Positions 1 through 12,685 of a stretch of 64,000 nucleotides of DNA are shown piece after piece. Both the position numbers and the translations under genes were made by a program. Position 1 is the first letter of the stretch, and the number at the start of each line of letters is the position of its first letter. The stretch comes from Pseudomonadota bacterium. Its GTDB lineage: Bacteria; Pseudomonadota; Gammaproteobacteria; Xanthomonadales; Xanthomonadaceae. Below the pieces are notes generated by a model. That model searched no databases. It saw only the letters and a program-made list of their open reading frames with translations, and had not been told where the DNA came from. Location: positions 1-64,000 of the forward strand of contig JAEWGI010000063.1 of assembly GCA_023388355.1 (NCBI GenBank). Direction: 5' to 3'.

Positions 1-928
<928 letters not shown>

Positions 929-1351
929 TTACTCGCACTGCAGCGCGCTGGCGGCGGCTGCGAAATGCTCGTTGGCGGTAGTGCAGGCGGATGCCAGCGC
1001 GGTCTTGTCGTCCACCTTCTTCCACTCGGCTTCGGCCATGTCCACGCCCTGCTGGAAGCTCGCCAGCGCGGCGTTGCTGCCGGCCTTCTCGAAGCAGGCG
1101 CGGGCGCGGGCCAGGTAATCGCTGCAGGCCTGCGGCATGTCGGAGCCGTCGACGGCGCCGGCGTCGGCAGTCGCCTCGGCGGCATCGGCGACTTCAGCGC
1201 CTTCGACTTCAGCACCTTCGACCGCGGCGTCGGTGGTGGCCTCGGCGGCGGGCGCGGCATCGACCGCGGCAGGAGCCTCGGCTTCCGGCTTGGCACACGC
1301 GGTCAGCACGACGGCCAGGGCAAGGGCGAGGAGCAGGTTGGTCTTTGTCAT
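929..1351 (-). CDS. Small Ala/Glu-rich lipoprotein inside the atp operon
   Basis: A 140-residue protein starts at the ATG at 1351-1349 (MTKTNLLLALALAVV). It has a hydrophobic signal followed by the lipobox LTAC, so it should be acylated at that Cys and anchored in an envelope membrane. Next come about 60 residues rich in Ala, Glu, Val and Asp with little complexity. A more ordered C-terminal part has three Cys and a pattern of helices (CSDYLARARACFEKAG). The longer reading frame upstream is rejected because it places the signal peptide internally. No enzymatic motif is seen. Its place between atpG and atpD, where no extra gene normally sits, suggests co-transcription with the ATP synthase. 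Function is unknown. Confidence 0.8.
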   Translation of the reverse strand: MTKTNLLLALALAVVLTACAKPEAEAPAAVDAAPAAEATTDAAVEGAEVEGAEVADAAEATADAGAVDGSDMPQACSDYLARARACFEKAGSNAALASFQQGVDMAEAEWKKVDDKTALASACTTANEHFAAAASALQCE

Positions 1352-1462
1352 TCCTTGGATTCCATTTGAAGTTGGTCGAGGGTTGGCTTTCGGCACTTCA
1401 CGGCTGACTTCCAGTTGCCGGATGCATCCGCCGCCTGGATGCACCCCTGATTCGATCCCTGC

Positions 1463-2323
1463 TCAAACCGCCGCGGCACCGCCGACGATCTCGGAAATTT
1501 CCTGGGTGATCGCCGCCTGGCGGGCCTTGTTGTAGACCAGGTTCAGCGTGTCGATCAGCTTGGTGGCGTTGTCGCTGGCCGACTTCATCGCCACCATGCG
1601 CGCAGCGTGCTCGGAAGCGACGTTCTCCATCACCGCCTGGTAGACCAGCGACTCGACGTAGCGCGTGAGCACGTGGCTCAGCACGCCTTCCGCGTCGGGC
1701 TCGTAGATGTAGTCCCAATCGTGCTGGGCCACGGCCTCCGACGGCGGCAGCGGCAGCAGCTGGTCGAACGCCGCGCGCTGGATCATGGTGTTGACGAAGT
1801 CGTTGTAGACCAGGAACACCTTGTCCACCTGGCCGGCGTCGTAACCGTCCAGCATCACCTTGATCACGCCCACCAGCTGCTCCACCTGCGGCTGGTCGCC
1901 CAGGTGGGTGACGCTGGCCAGCATGCGCAGCTTCAGGCGGCGGAAGAACACCGTCGCCTTCTGGCCGATGGTCACCACGTCGACCTCGACGCCCTTGTCC
2001 TGCCACTGGCGGATCTCGCCGAGCAGCTTGCGGAACAGGTTGTTGTTCAGGCCGCCGGCCAGGCCGCGGTCCGAGGACACGATCACGTAGCCGACCCGCT
2101 TGATCTCCTTGCGCTCGACCAGGTAGGGATGGCGGAACTCGGAATTGGCCTGGGCCAGGTGCCCGATCAGCTGCCGCATCGCCCGCGCATACGGACGCGA
2201 TGCCTTCATCCGATCCTGCGCCTTGCGGATCTTCGATGCCGAGACCATCTCCAGCGCGCGCGTCACCTTGCGGGTGTTCTGCACGCTCTTGATCTTGGTT
2301 TTGATTTCTCTGCCGCCGGCCAT
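1463..2323 (-). CDS. atpG: F1 ATP synthase gamma subunit
   Basis: This is the central rotor stalk of F1, whose long coiled coil turns inside the alpha3beta3 ring. The 286-residue product has the family N-terminus ([20 protein letters not shown]) and the conserved C-terminal helix ([20 protein letters not shown]). Both regions form the antiparallel coiled coil. Length matches bacterial gamma subunits. It follows atpA after a 149-bp gap filled with GGGACCC-type repeats. Confidence 0.98.
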   Translation of the reverse strand: MAGGREIKTKIKSVQNTRKVTRALEMVSASKIRKAQDRMKASRPYARAMRQLIGHLAQANSEFRHPYLVERKEIKRVGYVIVSSDRGLAGGLNNNLFRKLLGEIRQWQDKGVEVDVVTIGQKATVFFRRLKLRMLASVTHLGDQPQVEQLVGVIKVMLDGYDAGQVDKVFLVYNDFVNTMIQRAAFDQLLPLPPSEAVAQHDWDYIYEPDAEGVLSHVLTRYVESLVYQAVMENVASEHAARMVAMKSASDNATKLIDTLNLVYNKARQAAITQEISEIVGGAAAV

Positions 2324-2330
2324 TTCTCTT

Positions 2331-2470
2331 CTCGGGACTCGGGACCCGGGACCCGGGGCCCGGGAAGGCCCCTCGTCTCGCGTCGTTCTATGTCAACCGT
2401 CCCCCGGTATCGTTCCCGAACCCTGGAACCCGCTCTCGCGGGTCCCTGGTCCCGGGTCCCGGGTCCCGGC
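2331..2470. repeat. Tandem and inverted GGGACCC repeats between atpA and atpG
   Basis: Arm one (2331-2365) is a run of near-identical heptads of the type GGGACTC/GGGACCC. Arm two (about 2440-2470) carries the complementary GGGTCCC heptads and ends three bases before the atpA stop codon. The arms share a 17-base inverted match and could fold into a long stem around a 74-base loop. The pattern resembles short intergenic repeats seen in Xanthomonadaceae. It fills almost the whole atpA-atpG gap. Confidence 0.85.
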
Positions 2471-2472
2471 TC

Positions 2473-4038
<1,566 letters not shown>

Positions 4039-4057
4039 TGCTTCGTTTCCTGGTCGC

Positions 4058-4126
4058 ATGCCGCGACGTGCGGCATTCGGATTTCTATGGTTTGTTCGTG
4101 ACTGGTGATTCGTGATTGGCGATTGG
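4058..4126. repeat. Hairpin and short GTGATT repeats between atpH and atpA
   Basis: The 146-bp atpH-atpA gap contains a 7-bp stem (4058-4064 with 4070-4076). Beside it are degenerate repeats of GTGATTNG (4098-4126: gtgactg, gtgattc, gtgattg, gcgattg). Related copies (tcactgg, tcacgaatc) occur in inverted orientation at about 4157-4180. This is a second short-repeat type in the operon, distinct from the GGGACCC family. Confidence 0.6.
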
Positions 4127-4184
4127 AAGAGCGCTGCGGCAGCTGCTGCTCCGGATCACTGGTCGCCGCTCACGAATCAGCGTT

Positions 4185-4712
4185 TCAATGCGCCAACGCC
4201 GACTGCAGCCGGGCCAGCTTGCCGCGCAGCGAGCCGTCGATGACCACGTCGCCGGCCGCGATCACCGCGCCGCCGATCAGAGCCTCGTCGACCGCGGTCT
4301 CGAGCTCGACGTCGCGGCCGAAGCGCGCGCGCAGCGCCGCCTTGATGCTGTCGAGCTCGGCCGGCGGCAGCGTCGTGGCCGAGGTGATCCTGGCCTTGAC
4401 CACGCGCTCGGCGTCGGCGCGCAGGTCGGCGTACAGGCCCGCGATCTCCGGCAGCAGCGCCAGCCGGCGGTTGTCGGCCAGCAGCGCAAGGAAATCGCCG
4501 AACGCGGCCGGCGCGGCGTCTGGCGCCAGCAGGCCGACCGCCTGCTCGCGGGTCAGCGCCGGATGGCCGAGTACCCGGGTCGCCTGCGGATCGACCGCGA
4601 TGCGCGCGGCGAACGCGAGCGCCTGCGACCAGTCCCCGAGCGCACCGGCGTCCTTCGCGACCATGAAAGCGGCACGGGCGTAGGGGCGGGCGAGGGTCAG
4701 TGCCTGGCTCAT
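4185..4712 (-). CDS. atpH: F1 ATP synthase delta subunit
   Basis: The delta subunit (OSCP homologue) joins the peripheral stalk b subunits to the top of F1. The product is 175 residues, typical of the family. The N-terminal helical domain starts MSQALTLARPYARAAF, a standard delta N-terminus. The C-terminal region contains the usual GGAVIAAGDVVIDGSLRGKL block. The start lies four bases after the atpF stop, so translation is probably coupled. Confidence 0.97.
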   Translation of the reverse strand: MSQALTLARPYARAAFMVAKDAGALGDWSQALAFAARIAVDPQATRVLGHPALTREQAVGLLAPDAAPAAFGDFLALLADNRRLALLPEIAGLYADLRADAERVVKARITSATTLPPAELDSIKAALRARFGRDVELETAVDEALIGGAVIAAGDVVIDGSLRGKLARLQSALAH

Positions 4713-4716
4713 CGGA

Positions 4717-5202
4717 TCAGGCCGCCTTGTCGGACAGCTGCGCGGCGAGCTCGTCGAGCAGCGCCTTGTGCGCGGCCGCGTCGATCTCGCGATGCAGCAG
4801 CTTCTCGGCGCCGGCCACGGCCAGCGACGACACCTGCTGGCGCAGGTCCTCGCGGGCGCGGTTGGCCGAGGCGACGATCTCGCCTTCGACCAGGGCCTTC
4901 TGGCGCTGGCCTTCCGCGATCGCCTCGGCCTTGGCGGCGTCGACGATCTGGTTGGCGCGCTGGTGGGCCTGGTCGATGATCTCGTTGGCCTTGACCCGCG
5001 CCGCCTTCAGCTCGTCGGCGACCCGTTCCTCGGCCTGGGCGAGGTTCTTCTGCGCATTGTCCGCGGCTGCGAGGCCCTCGGCGATCTTCTGCTGGCGTTC
5101 CTCGATCGCCCGCATCAGCGGCGGCCAGATGAACTTCCAAGTGAACCAGATCAGGATCGCGAACGCGAGGCCCTGGCCCAGGAATGTGGCGTTGAATTGC
5201 AT
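4717..5202 (-). CDS. atpF: Fo ATP synthase b subunit
   Basis: This is the peripheral stalk subunit that holds F1 against the torque of the rotor. The 161-residue product has one N-terminal membrane helix (residues 8-26, [18 protein letters not shown]). A long, charged helical domain rich in Ala, Glu, Gln and Arg follows and dimerises as a coiled coil. The length is close to the 156 residues of E. coli b. It is preceded by a gap with two hairpins after atpE. Confidence 0.97.
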   Translation of the reverse strand: MQFNATFLGQGLAFAILIWFTWKFIWPPLMRAIEERQQKIAEGLAAADNAQKNLAQAEERVADELKAARVKANEIIDQAHQRANQIVDAAKAEAIAEGQRQKALVEGEIVASANRAREDLRQQVSSLAVAGAEKLLHREIDAAAHKALLDELAAQLSDKAA

Positions 5203-5226
5203 CGTGATGCTCCGCTATGGGTACCC

Positions 5227-5275
5227 GGGCGCGGACTCGCGCCCGACCTTGCCGCGCGCCGGTGAAGGCGCGCGG
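5227..5275 (-). other. Two stable hairpins between atpE and atpF
   Basis: A 7-bp GC stem (5227-5233 with 5238-5244) and a 9-bp GC stem (5252-5260 with 5267-5275) fill most of the 86-bp gap after atpE. Neither has a T-run. Hairpins here could protect the atpE transcript end after processing. That would fit the need for many more c subunits than other subunits, but it is inference. Confidence 0.5.
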
Positions 5276-5288
5276 CGTGGCAGCCCAA

Positions 5289-7038
<1,750 letters not shown>

Positions 7039-7096
7039 TCAGGACAGGTGGGCCCGCCCGCTTTCCTCGTCGGTCCGGCGCGCGGCCCACCCCAGG

Positions 7097-7118
7097 AAGC
7101 CCCGGGAAACCGGGGCTT
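7097..7118 (-). terminator. Hairpin after lpdA
   Basis: A perfect 9-bp stem (7097-7105 with 7110-7118) and four-base loop lie about 30 bases after the lpdA stop. There is no T-run, so it is terminator-like rather than a classical intrinsic terminator. It separates the aceF-lpdA unit from the atp promoter. Confidence 0.5.
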
Positions 7119-7148
7119 TCCCCTTTCCGGGCCCGGCAGCGCGCCGAC

Positions 7149-9296
7149 TCAGGCCTTCTTCTTCTTCGGCAGGTACAGGTCGGTGATGGTGCCGTCGTAG
7201 ATCTCGGCCGCCATCGCCACCGATTCGCTGAGGGTGGGATGCGGATGGATGGTGTGGCCGATGTCCTCGACCTCGCAGCCCATCTCGATCGCCAGCGCGG
7301 CCTCGGCGATCAGTTCGCCCGCGTGCACGCCGACGATGCCGGCGCCGATCACCTGGTGGCTGGCCTCGTCGAACACCAGCTTGGTGAAGCCCTCGGTGCG
7401 CGACAGGCCGATGGCGCGGCCGCTGGCCGCCCACGGGAACTTGCCGACGCCGACCTTCAGCCCCTTGGCCTTCGCCTCGGTCTCGGTCACGCCGACCCAG
7501 GCGATTTCCGGATCGGTGTAGGCCACCGACGGGATCACCCGCGCCACCCACTCCTTCTTCGCGCCGGACGCGACTTCCGCCGCCAGCTTGCCCTCGTGCG
7601 TCGCCTTGTGCGCCAGCATCGGCTGGCCGACGATGTCGCCGATGGCGAAGATGTGCGGCACGTTGGTGCGCATCTGCGCGTCGACCTCGATGAAGCCGCG
7701 CTCGCCCACGCGCACGCCGGCCTTCTCCGCGTCGATCTTCTTCCCGTTCGGCGAGCGGCCCACGGCGACCAGCACGCGATCGTAGACCTTGCCTTCCGGA
7801 ATGTTGTCGCCATCGAAGGTGACGTCGACGCCCTTCTTTCCGGCCTTGGCCTCGACCACCCTGGTCTTGAGGTGGGTGGAGACGCCCTGCTTCTTCAGGC
7901 GGTCCGCCAGCGGCTTGACCAGGTCCTTGTCGGCGCCCGGCATCAGCTGGTCCGCCAGTTCGACCACGGTGACCTCGCTTCCAAGGCCGCGATAGACGGT
8001 AGCCATCTCCAGGCCGATGATGCCGCCGCCCACGACCAGCAGCTTCTTCGGCACCTCGGCCAGGTCGAGCGCATCGGTCGAATCCATGATCCGCGGATCA
8101 TCCCAGGGGAAGCCCGGCAGCTTCAGCGCCTGCGAGCCGGCGGCGATGATGCACTGCTCGAAGCGCAGCAGCCGGGTCTTGCCGTCGTCGCCGGCGACCT
8201 CGATCTCGTTGGCGGAGACGAACCTGCCGGTGCCCTGCAGCACGTGCACCTTGCGCTGCTTCGCCATGCCCGCCAGCCCCTTGGTGAGCTGGCCGACCAC
8301 CTTGTCCTTGTAGCCGCGCAGGGTGTCGATATCGATCTTCGGCTTGCCGAACTCGACGCCGAACTGGCCGGCGTGGCTGGCCTGGTCGATCACGTCGGCC
8401 GCATGCAGCAGCGCCTTGGACGGAATGCAGCCGACGTTGAGGCAGACGCCGCCAAGCGCGGCATAGCGCTCGATCAGCACCGTGTCCAGGTCCAGGTCGG
8501 CGGCGCGGAATGCGGCGGTGTAGCCGCCCGGCCCCGCGCCCAGCACCACCACGGCGCACTCCACGTCGGCCTTGCGACCGCTGGACGCGGCGGCTTGCGG
8601 CGCGGGCGCCACCGGCTCGGCCGGCGCGCGGTGCGAGGTCGCCACCGGCGGACGGCTGCCCGGCGCCACCTTCTGGCTGCCCGGCGCAGCGCCAGTCTCG
8701 ATCAGCGCGACCACCGCGCCTTCGGAAAGCGTATCGCCCGGCTTGACCTTGACCTCCCTGACCACGCCGGCGTGCGAAGACGGCACTTCCATCGTCGCCT
8801 TGTCCGACTCCAGCGTGACCAGGCCCTGGTCCTTGGCCACCGTGTCGCCAACCGCGACCAGCACCTCGATCACCGGCACGTCGCTGAACCCGCCGATATC
8901 CGGCACGGTGGTTTCGACCACCGCGCCGGAGCCGGCCGCGCCGGCTTCGGCCGCAGCCGCGCCACTCTCCCCTCCGCCGCCTGCGGGGGCGGGCGGGGGC
9001 GGCGCGGCGGGCGCCTTCCTGTCTGCAGCCGCGGGAGGTGCGGCTTCGCCCGCGCCTTCGGCTTCAAGCACGACCACCACGCCACCTTCCGACAGCGTAT
9101 CGCCCACCTTGACCTTGACCTCCCTGACCACGCCGGCATGCGAGGACGGGACTTCCATCGTCGCCTTGTCCGATTCCAGCGTGACCAGGCCCTGGTCCTT
9201 GGCCACCGTGTCGCCGACCGCGACCAGCACCTCGATCACCGGCACGTCGTCGTAACCGCCGATGTCGGGCACCTTCACTTCAATCGTGTTCGCCAT
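7149..9296 (-). CDS. lpdA: Dihydrolipoamide dehydrogenase (E3) with two N-terminal lipoyl domains
   Basis: E3 reoxidises dihydrolipoyl groups of the pyruvate dehydrogenase complex with FAD and NAD. The 715-residue protein begins with two lipoyl domains (about 2-78 and 128-202), each with the DKA lipoylation lysine (Lys44, Lys166). Ala/Pro/Gly-rich linkers join them to each other and to the E3 core from about 245. The core has the FAD motif GAGPGG (253-258), the redox pair Cys285/Cys290 (CLNVGC), a second nucleotide motif GGGIIG, and the C-terminal catalytic pair His686/Glu691 (HPHPTLSE). Typical E3 is about 470 residues; one-lipoyl fusions are known, but two is less common. It follows aceF by 96 bases with a good AAAGGA site. 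Confidence 0.95.
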   Translation of the reverse strand: MANTIEVKVPDIGGYDDVPVIEVLVAVGDTVAKDQGLVTLESDKATMEVPSSHAGVVREVKVKVGDTLSEGGVVVVLEAEGAGEAAPPAAADRKAPAAPPPPAPAGGGGESGAAAAEAGAAGSGAVVETTVPDIGGFSDVPVIEVLVAVGDTVAKDQGLVTLESDKATMEVPSSHAGVVREVKVKPGDTLSEGAVVALIETGAAPGSQKVAPGSRPPVATSHRAPAEPVAPAPQAAASSGRKADVECAVVVLGAGPGGYTAAFRAADLDLDTVLIERYAALGGVCLNVGCIPSKALLHAADVIDQASHAGQFGVEFGKPKIDIDTLRGYKDKVVGQLTKGLAGMAKQRKVHVLQGTGRFVSANEIEVAGDDGKTRLLRFEQCIIAAGSQALKLPGFPWDDPRIMDSTDALDLAEVPKKLLVVGGGIIGLEMATVYRGLGSEVTVVELADQLMPGADKDLVKPLADRLKKQGVSTHLKTRVVEAKAGKKGVDVTFDGDNIPEGKVYDRVLVAVGRSPNGKKIDAEKAGVRVGERGFIEVDAQMRTNVPHIFAIGDIVGQPMLAHKATHEGKLAAEVASGAKKEWVARVIPSVAYTDPEIAWVGVTETEAKAKGLKVGVGKFPWAASGRAIGLSRTEGFTKLVFDEASHQVIGAGIVGVHAGELIAEAALAIEMGCEVEDIGHTIHPHPTLSESVAMAAEIYDGTITDLYLPKKKKA

Positions 9297-9388
9297 GCTC
9301 TGTTCCTTTCATCGGACGGGCCGTGGCCCGCCTCTTCGCGCAACGTGGAATGCCGCAGCCGGCACCGGCCGGCCGATCGTGGCAGGCG

Positions 9389-10792
9389 CTACAGCAGCAC
9401 CCTGCGCATGTCCGCCAGCAGTTGCGCGAGATAGGCGGTGAAGCGCGCCGCGGCGGCGCCGTCGATCACGCGATGGTCGTAGCTCAGCGACAGTGGCAGC
9501 ACCAGCCGCGGCTGGAACTGCTTGCCGTCCCAGACCGGCTTCATCGAGGACTTCGACACGCCGAGGATCGCGACTTCCGGCGCGTTGACGATCGGCGTGA
9601 ACGAGGTGCCGCCGATACCGCCCAGCGAGCTGATCGAGAAGCAGCCGCCGGACATGTCGGCCGGGCCGAGCTTGCCGTCGCGTGCCTTCTTCGCCAGTTC
9701 GCCGGTTTCCCTCGCGATCTGGATCACGCCCTTCCTGTCGACGTCACGCACCACCGGCACCACCAGGCCGTTGGGCGTGTCGGCGGCGAAGCCGATGTGG
9801 AAATACTTCTTGAGCGTGAGCGTTTCGCCGCTGGCGTCGAGCGAGGAGTTGAAATCCGGGAACTTCGCCAGCGCGCTGGCGCTGGCCTTGATCAGGAAGG
9901 CGAGCATGGTGAGCTTGATGCCGGCCTTCTCGTTTTCCTTGTTGAGCGCCACGCGCAGCGCTTCGAGGTCGGTGATGTCGGCATCGTCGTGCTGGGTGAC
10001 GTGCGGGATCATCGCCCAGTTGCGGGCGAGGTTGGCGCCGGAGATCTTCTTGATCCGCGACAGCGGCTTGTCCTCGACCTCGCCGAACTTGGAGAAGTCC
10101 ACCTTCGGCCAGGGCAGCAGGCTCAGGCCGGCGCCGCCGCCGGCGGCGCCGGCCGCCGCACCCGTGCCCGCGCCGGAGAGCGCGCCCTTCACATACTTCT
10201 GCACGTCCTCCTTCGTGATCCGCCCGCCCTTGGCCGTGCCCGGGACCTGCGACAGGTCCACGCCCAGTTCGCGCGCGAACAGGCGCACGGCGGGGCTGGC
10301 GTAAGGCACCTTGCCGGGGATCAGCGCGTCGGCCTCGAATCGCACCGGCGGCTGGCCGGGGGCGGATGCGTGGCTGCCCTGGGCATCGATCGAGGCCTGG
10401 GCGAGGCGGTCGGGACGGTCGCCGACCGCGACCGGCTCGACCACCGGATCGGGTTCCTGCGTGCGCGACGGCACCGGCGCGGCGGGCGCCGGCGCGGGCT
10501 TCGCGTCCGGCTTGGCGTCCTTGCCTTCCTGGGCCTCGCCGGCATCGCCTTCCGCGGTTTCGATCACCGCCACCACGCCGCCTTCCGAGAGCGTGTCGCC
10601 GACCTTGACCTTGAGTTCCTTCACCACCCCGGCGTATGCGGACGGCACTTCCATCGTCGCCTTGTCCGATTCGAGCGTGACCAGGCCCTGGTCCTGCGCG
10701 ACCGTGTCGCCGACCGCGACCAGCACCTCGATGACGGGGACATCGTCGTATCCGCCGATATCGGGGACGCGTGACTCTTTGAGGTCGGCCAT
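9389..10792 (-). CDS. aceF: Pyruvate dehydrogenase complex E2, dihydrolipoamide acetyltransferase
   Basis: E2 forms the core of the pyruvate dehydrogenase complex and passes acetyl groups to coenzyme A. The 467-residue protein starts at the ATG at 10792-10790, behind GGAGAGGG. It has one lipoyl domain (2-78, Lys44 in ESDKATMEV), an Ala/Pro linker, a peripheral-subunit-binding domain (about 163-202, starting YASPAVRLFARELG), and the acyltransferase domain ending with HRVIDG (His440, Asp444). The lipoyl domain is nearly identical to the two in lpdA. Only one lipoyl domain is on E2 here, so the complex carries two of its three types of lipoyl arm on E3. The E1 gene aceE is not adjacent. Confidence 0.96.
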   Translation of the reverse strand: MADLKESRVPDIGGYDDVPVIEVLVAVGDTVAQDQGLVTLESDKATMEVPSAYAGVVKELKVKVGDTLSEGGVVAVIETAEGDAGEAQEGKDAKPDAKPAPAPAAPVPSRTQEPDPVVEPVAVGDRPDRLAQASIDAQGSHASAPGQPPVRFEADALIPGKVPYASPAVRLFARELGVDLSQVPGTAKGGRITKEDVQKYVKGALSGAGTGAAAGAAGGGAGLSLLPWPKVDFSKFGEVEDKPLSRIKKISGANLARNWAMIPHVTQHDDADITDLEALRVALNKENEKAGIKLTMLAFLIKASASALAKFPDFNSSLDASGETLTLKKYFHIGFAADTPNGLVVPVVRDVDRKGVIQIARETGELAKKARDGKLGPADMSGGCFSISSLGGIGGTSFTPIVNAPEVAILGVSKSSMKPVWDGKQFQPRLVLPLSLSYDHRVIDGAAAARFTAYLAQLLADMRRVLL

Positions 10793-11259
10793 ACGGCCCT
10801 CTCCAGCGGCAAGGGGATCCCTATTGTGTCCGCATGTCCGACGCTCGCCAACTGTCGTCGGCCGGCGAGCGGCGAACCGGCGCCCGAACAACGCGCGCGG
10901 CAATCGACCGCAACGCGCCTGCCCGACGAGACCCGTACGGCACCGGACCGCCGATCCTCCGGCCATGGTTGCGTTTGCAAGCTTGACCGGCAGGGCGATG
11001 CTGCGCGCAGCGTGGCGGCGCGAACATTCGCTGCGCGTGTACGCGGCGTGAGTCCGCCGGCCACGGGCTCGCCGCGCCCGCGATGCGGCTCGGCGCGCGC
11101 CGTCAATGCGCCGTCATCGGAATGAACCTCCACCCACCTGCGACCGACCGCAACAGCGCCCGCGCACGGAACGGTTCATCCGGACGTGGCTAGGTTGTGC
11201 CCGCCGCGCCCACCTCAGGGGCAAGCGGCACATCACAACAACAGATTGAGGAGTCCCCC
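10793..11259. other. Divergent intergenic region between aceF and the OmpW gene
   Basis: These 467 bases contain no convincing gene. On the minus strand, TTGGCG about 17 bases before CACAAT (near 10825-10855) could be the aceF promoter but is weak. The plus-strand side ends with GAGGAG seven bases before the OmpW start. Reading frames here lack ribosome-binding sites and look like GC-rich shadows. Confidence 0.4.
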
Positions 11260-11892
11260 ATGCAGTCCATGCGTCTTTACGGTCTTTCGGCCGCCGTCAT
11301 CGCCCTGCTTTCCGCCCCGGCCGCCTTCGCCCAGGACGGCGACACCGCTTCGGGCAAGCGCTTCTCGGTCGTGGGCAGCGCCACGATCCTGCAGCCCGAT
11401 TCCGATCCACTGCCCGGCGCGCGCATCGACGCCGACGGCGACGTCGCGCCCACCGTCAGCGCCACCTACCACGTCACCGACAACATCGGCGTGGAGCTGT
11501 GGGGCGCGGCCGACCCCTTCAACCACCGCGTGCGCGGCGACGCTGGCAAGATCGGCACGGTCGAGTCGCAGCCGATCGCGGTCAGCGGCCAGTACCACTT
11601 CGGCGACGCCGACAACACCTTCCGACCGTTCGTGGGCCTGGGCTACCACCAGACCAACATCAGCGACGAGGACATTGCGACCGCGGACGGATCGCACGTC
11701 GGGCTGACGTCGCCCAAGGGCGCGATCGGCACCGTGGGCGTGGACATGAACATCACCCCGACCTGGTTCGCGCGCGCCGACGCGCGCTACCTGGACGGCG
11801 ACGCCGACGCGAAGCTGGCCGGCCAGACGGTGGAGCGCGACGTGCGCTTCAACCCGTGGACGGTGGGCGTGGGCATCGGCGCCCGCTTCTGA
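11260..11892 (+). CDS. OmpW-family outer membrane protein
   Basis: The 210-residue precursor starts at ATG 11260 behind GAGGAG. A signal peptide ends near AFAQ (residues 20-24). The mature part has alternating amphipathic strands that fit an eight-strand beta barrel. Family blocks include YHFGDADNTFRPFVGLGYH and GVDMNITPTWFARADARYL, and it ends with the aromatic ARF typical of outer membrane barrels. OmpW proteins form narrow hydrophobic channels; the substrate here is not known. It is monocistronic, with a hairpin after the stop. Confidence 0.88.
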   Translation: MQSMRLYGLSAAVIALLSAPAAFAQDGDTASGKRFSVVGSATILQPDSDPLPGARIDADGDVAPTVSATYHVTDNIGVELWGAADPFNHRVRGDAGKIGTVESQPIAVSGQYHFGDADNTFRPFVGLGYHQTNISDEDIATADGSHVGLTSPKGAIGTVGVDMNITPTWFARADARYLDGDADAKLAGQTVERDVRFNPWTVGVGIGARF

Positions 11893-11923
11893 CCTGAGTC
11901 CCCCGCTTCCGGGTCGTGGCGGC

Positions 11924-11945
11924 GGCGGATCCCCCGGGGTCCGCC
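11924..11945 (+). terminator. Hairpin after the OmpW gene
   Basis: GGCGGA (11924-11929) pairs with TCCGCC (11940-11945), extended by CCCC/GGGG inside. It lies about 30 bases after the OmpW stop in a convergent gap. The following bases are pyrimidine-rich but not a T-run, so it is a weak intrinsic terminator candidate for either strand. Confidence 0.45.
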
Positions 11946-11995
11946 GTCGTCCTTCCGAAGTCGACAGCATTCCGTCCAGCCGCAGCTCCGGACGC

Positions 11996-12547
11996 TCAAG
12001 CCCGCCGCAGCATTCCCAGCCGACGCAGCTTGCGACGCAGTCCGAACGCGAACGCGAGGTGGTATCCGAGCAGCAGCCCGCCAGCCGCCCACAGGCTGCC
12101 CGGCGTCCCCAGCCAGGGCCAGGGCATTGGCGCCGGACCGCCTTCCCAGGCGCGATGCCAGGCCTGCCACGCGCCCAGCGCCACGCGCGCGGCCACCAGC
12201 AGGGTCAGCGCCGCCGCCAGCCAGACGTTGGCGGTGTAGTGCAGCCGCCCCGCGCCTGCCTCGAAGCGCGCCAGCCGCAGCCCGATCGCGCCCAGCGCCA
12301 CGCCCGCCAGCAGGCCGGCCGCCGCGTTCCAGGCCGCGCCTTCGATCCAGATCCCGGCCAGCGCCGCAGCCGCGAACAGCAGCAGCGCCGACAGCATCAG
12401 CCCCCAGGCGTTGAGCGCCACCCAGGCCGGATGCGCGCGCCTGCGCGCGCGACCGCTGCGCAGGCGCATCCACAGACCGAGCGGCCACAGCACCAGCAGC
12501 AGCGCCAGCAGCAGCAACAGCACGAAGGGGAGCAGCAGCAGCGGCAT
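11996..12547 (-). CDS. Inner membrane protein, possibly DUF1453/CcdC-like
   Basis: The 183-residue protein starts at the ATG at 12547-12545, behind an excellent CAGGAGG site. About five hydrophobic segments are visible: 2-22, 42-63, 68-88, 105-125 and 150-170. Short Arg-rich loops lie between them. The middle segment has the pattern LHYTANVWLAAALTLLVAARVALG, which recalls DUF1453/CcdC proteins (YTPNRW...R). That family link is from memory and tentative. No catalytic motif is seen. It lies alone between OmpW and an EamA exporter. Confidence 0.75.
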   Translation of the reverse strand: MPLLLLPFVLLLLLALLLVLWPLGLWMRLRSGRARRRAHPAWVALNAWGLMLSALLLFAAAALAGIWIEGAAWNAAAGLLAGVALGAIGLRLARFEAGAGRLHYTANVWLAAALTLLVAARVALGAWQAWHRAWEGGPAPMPWPWLGTPGSLWAAGGLLLGYHLAFAFGLRRKLRRLGMLRRA

Positions 12548-12685
12548 CGGGATTTCCTCCTGCGAGAAAAGTGCGTGAACGCAGCCCGATCGGGCGCGGC
12601 GCATCCGGGTGACTCCGGCGCGCCCACGGAAGGGCGGCACCTGCCCGGATCATGCCACCGGACCGCGCCCGCGCCACGCGCGAGG

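Noticed and set aside
929..1444. Longer form of the lipoprotein starting at 1444
   Set aside because: It would bury the signal peptide and lipobox inside the protein. The ATG at 1351 fits a lipoprotein.
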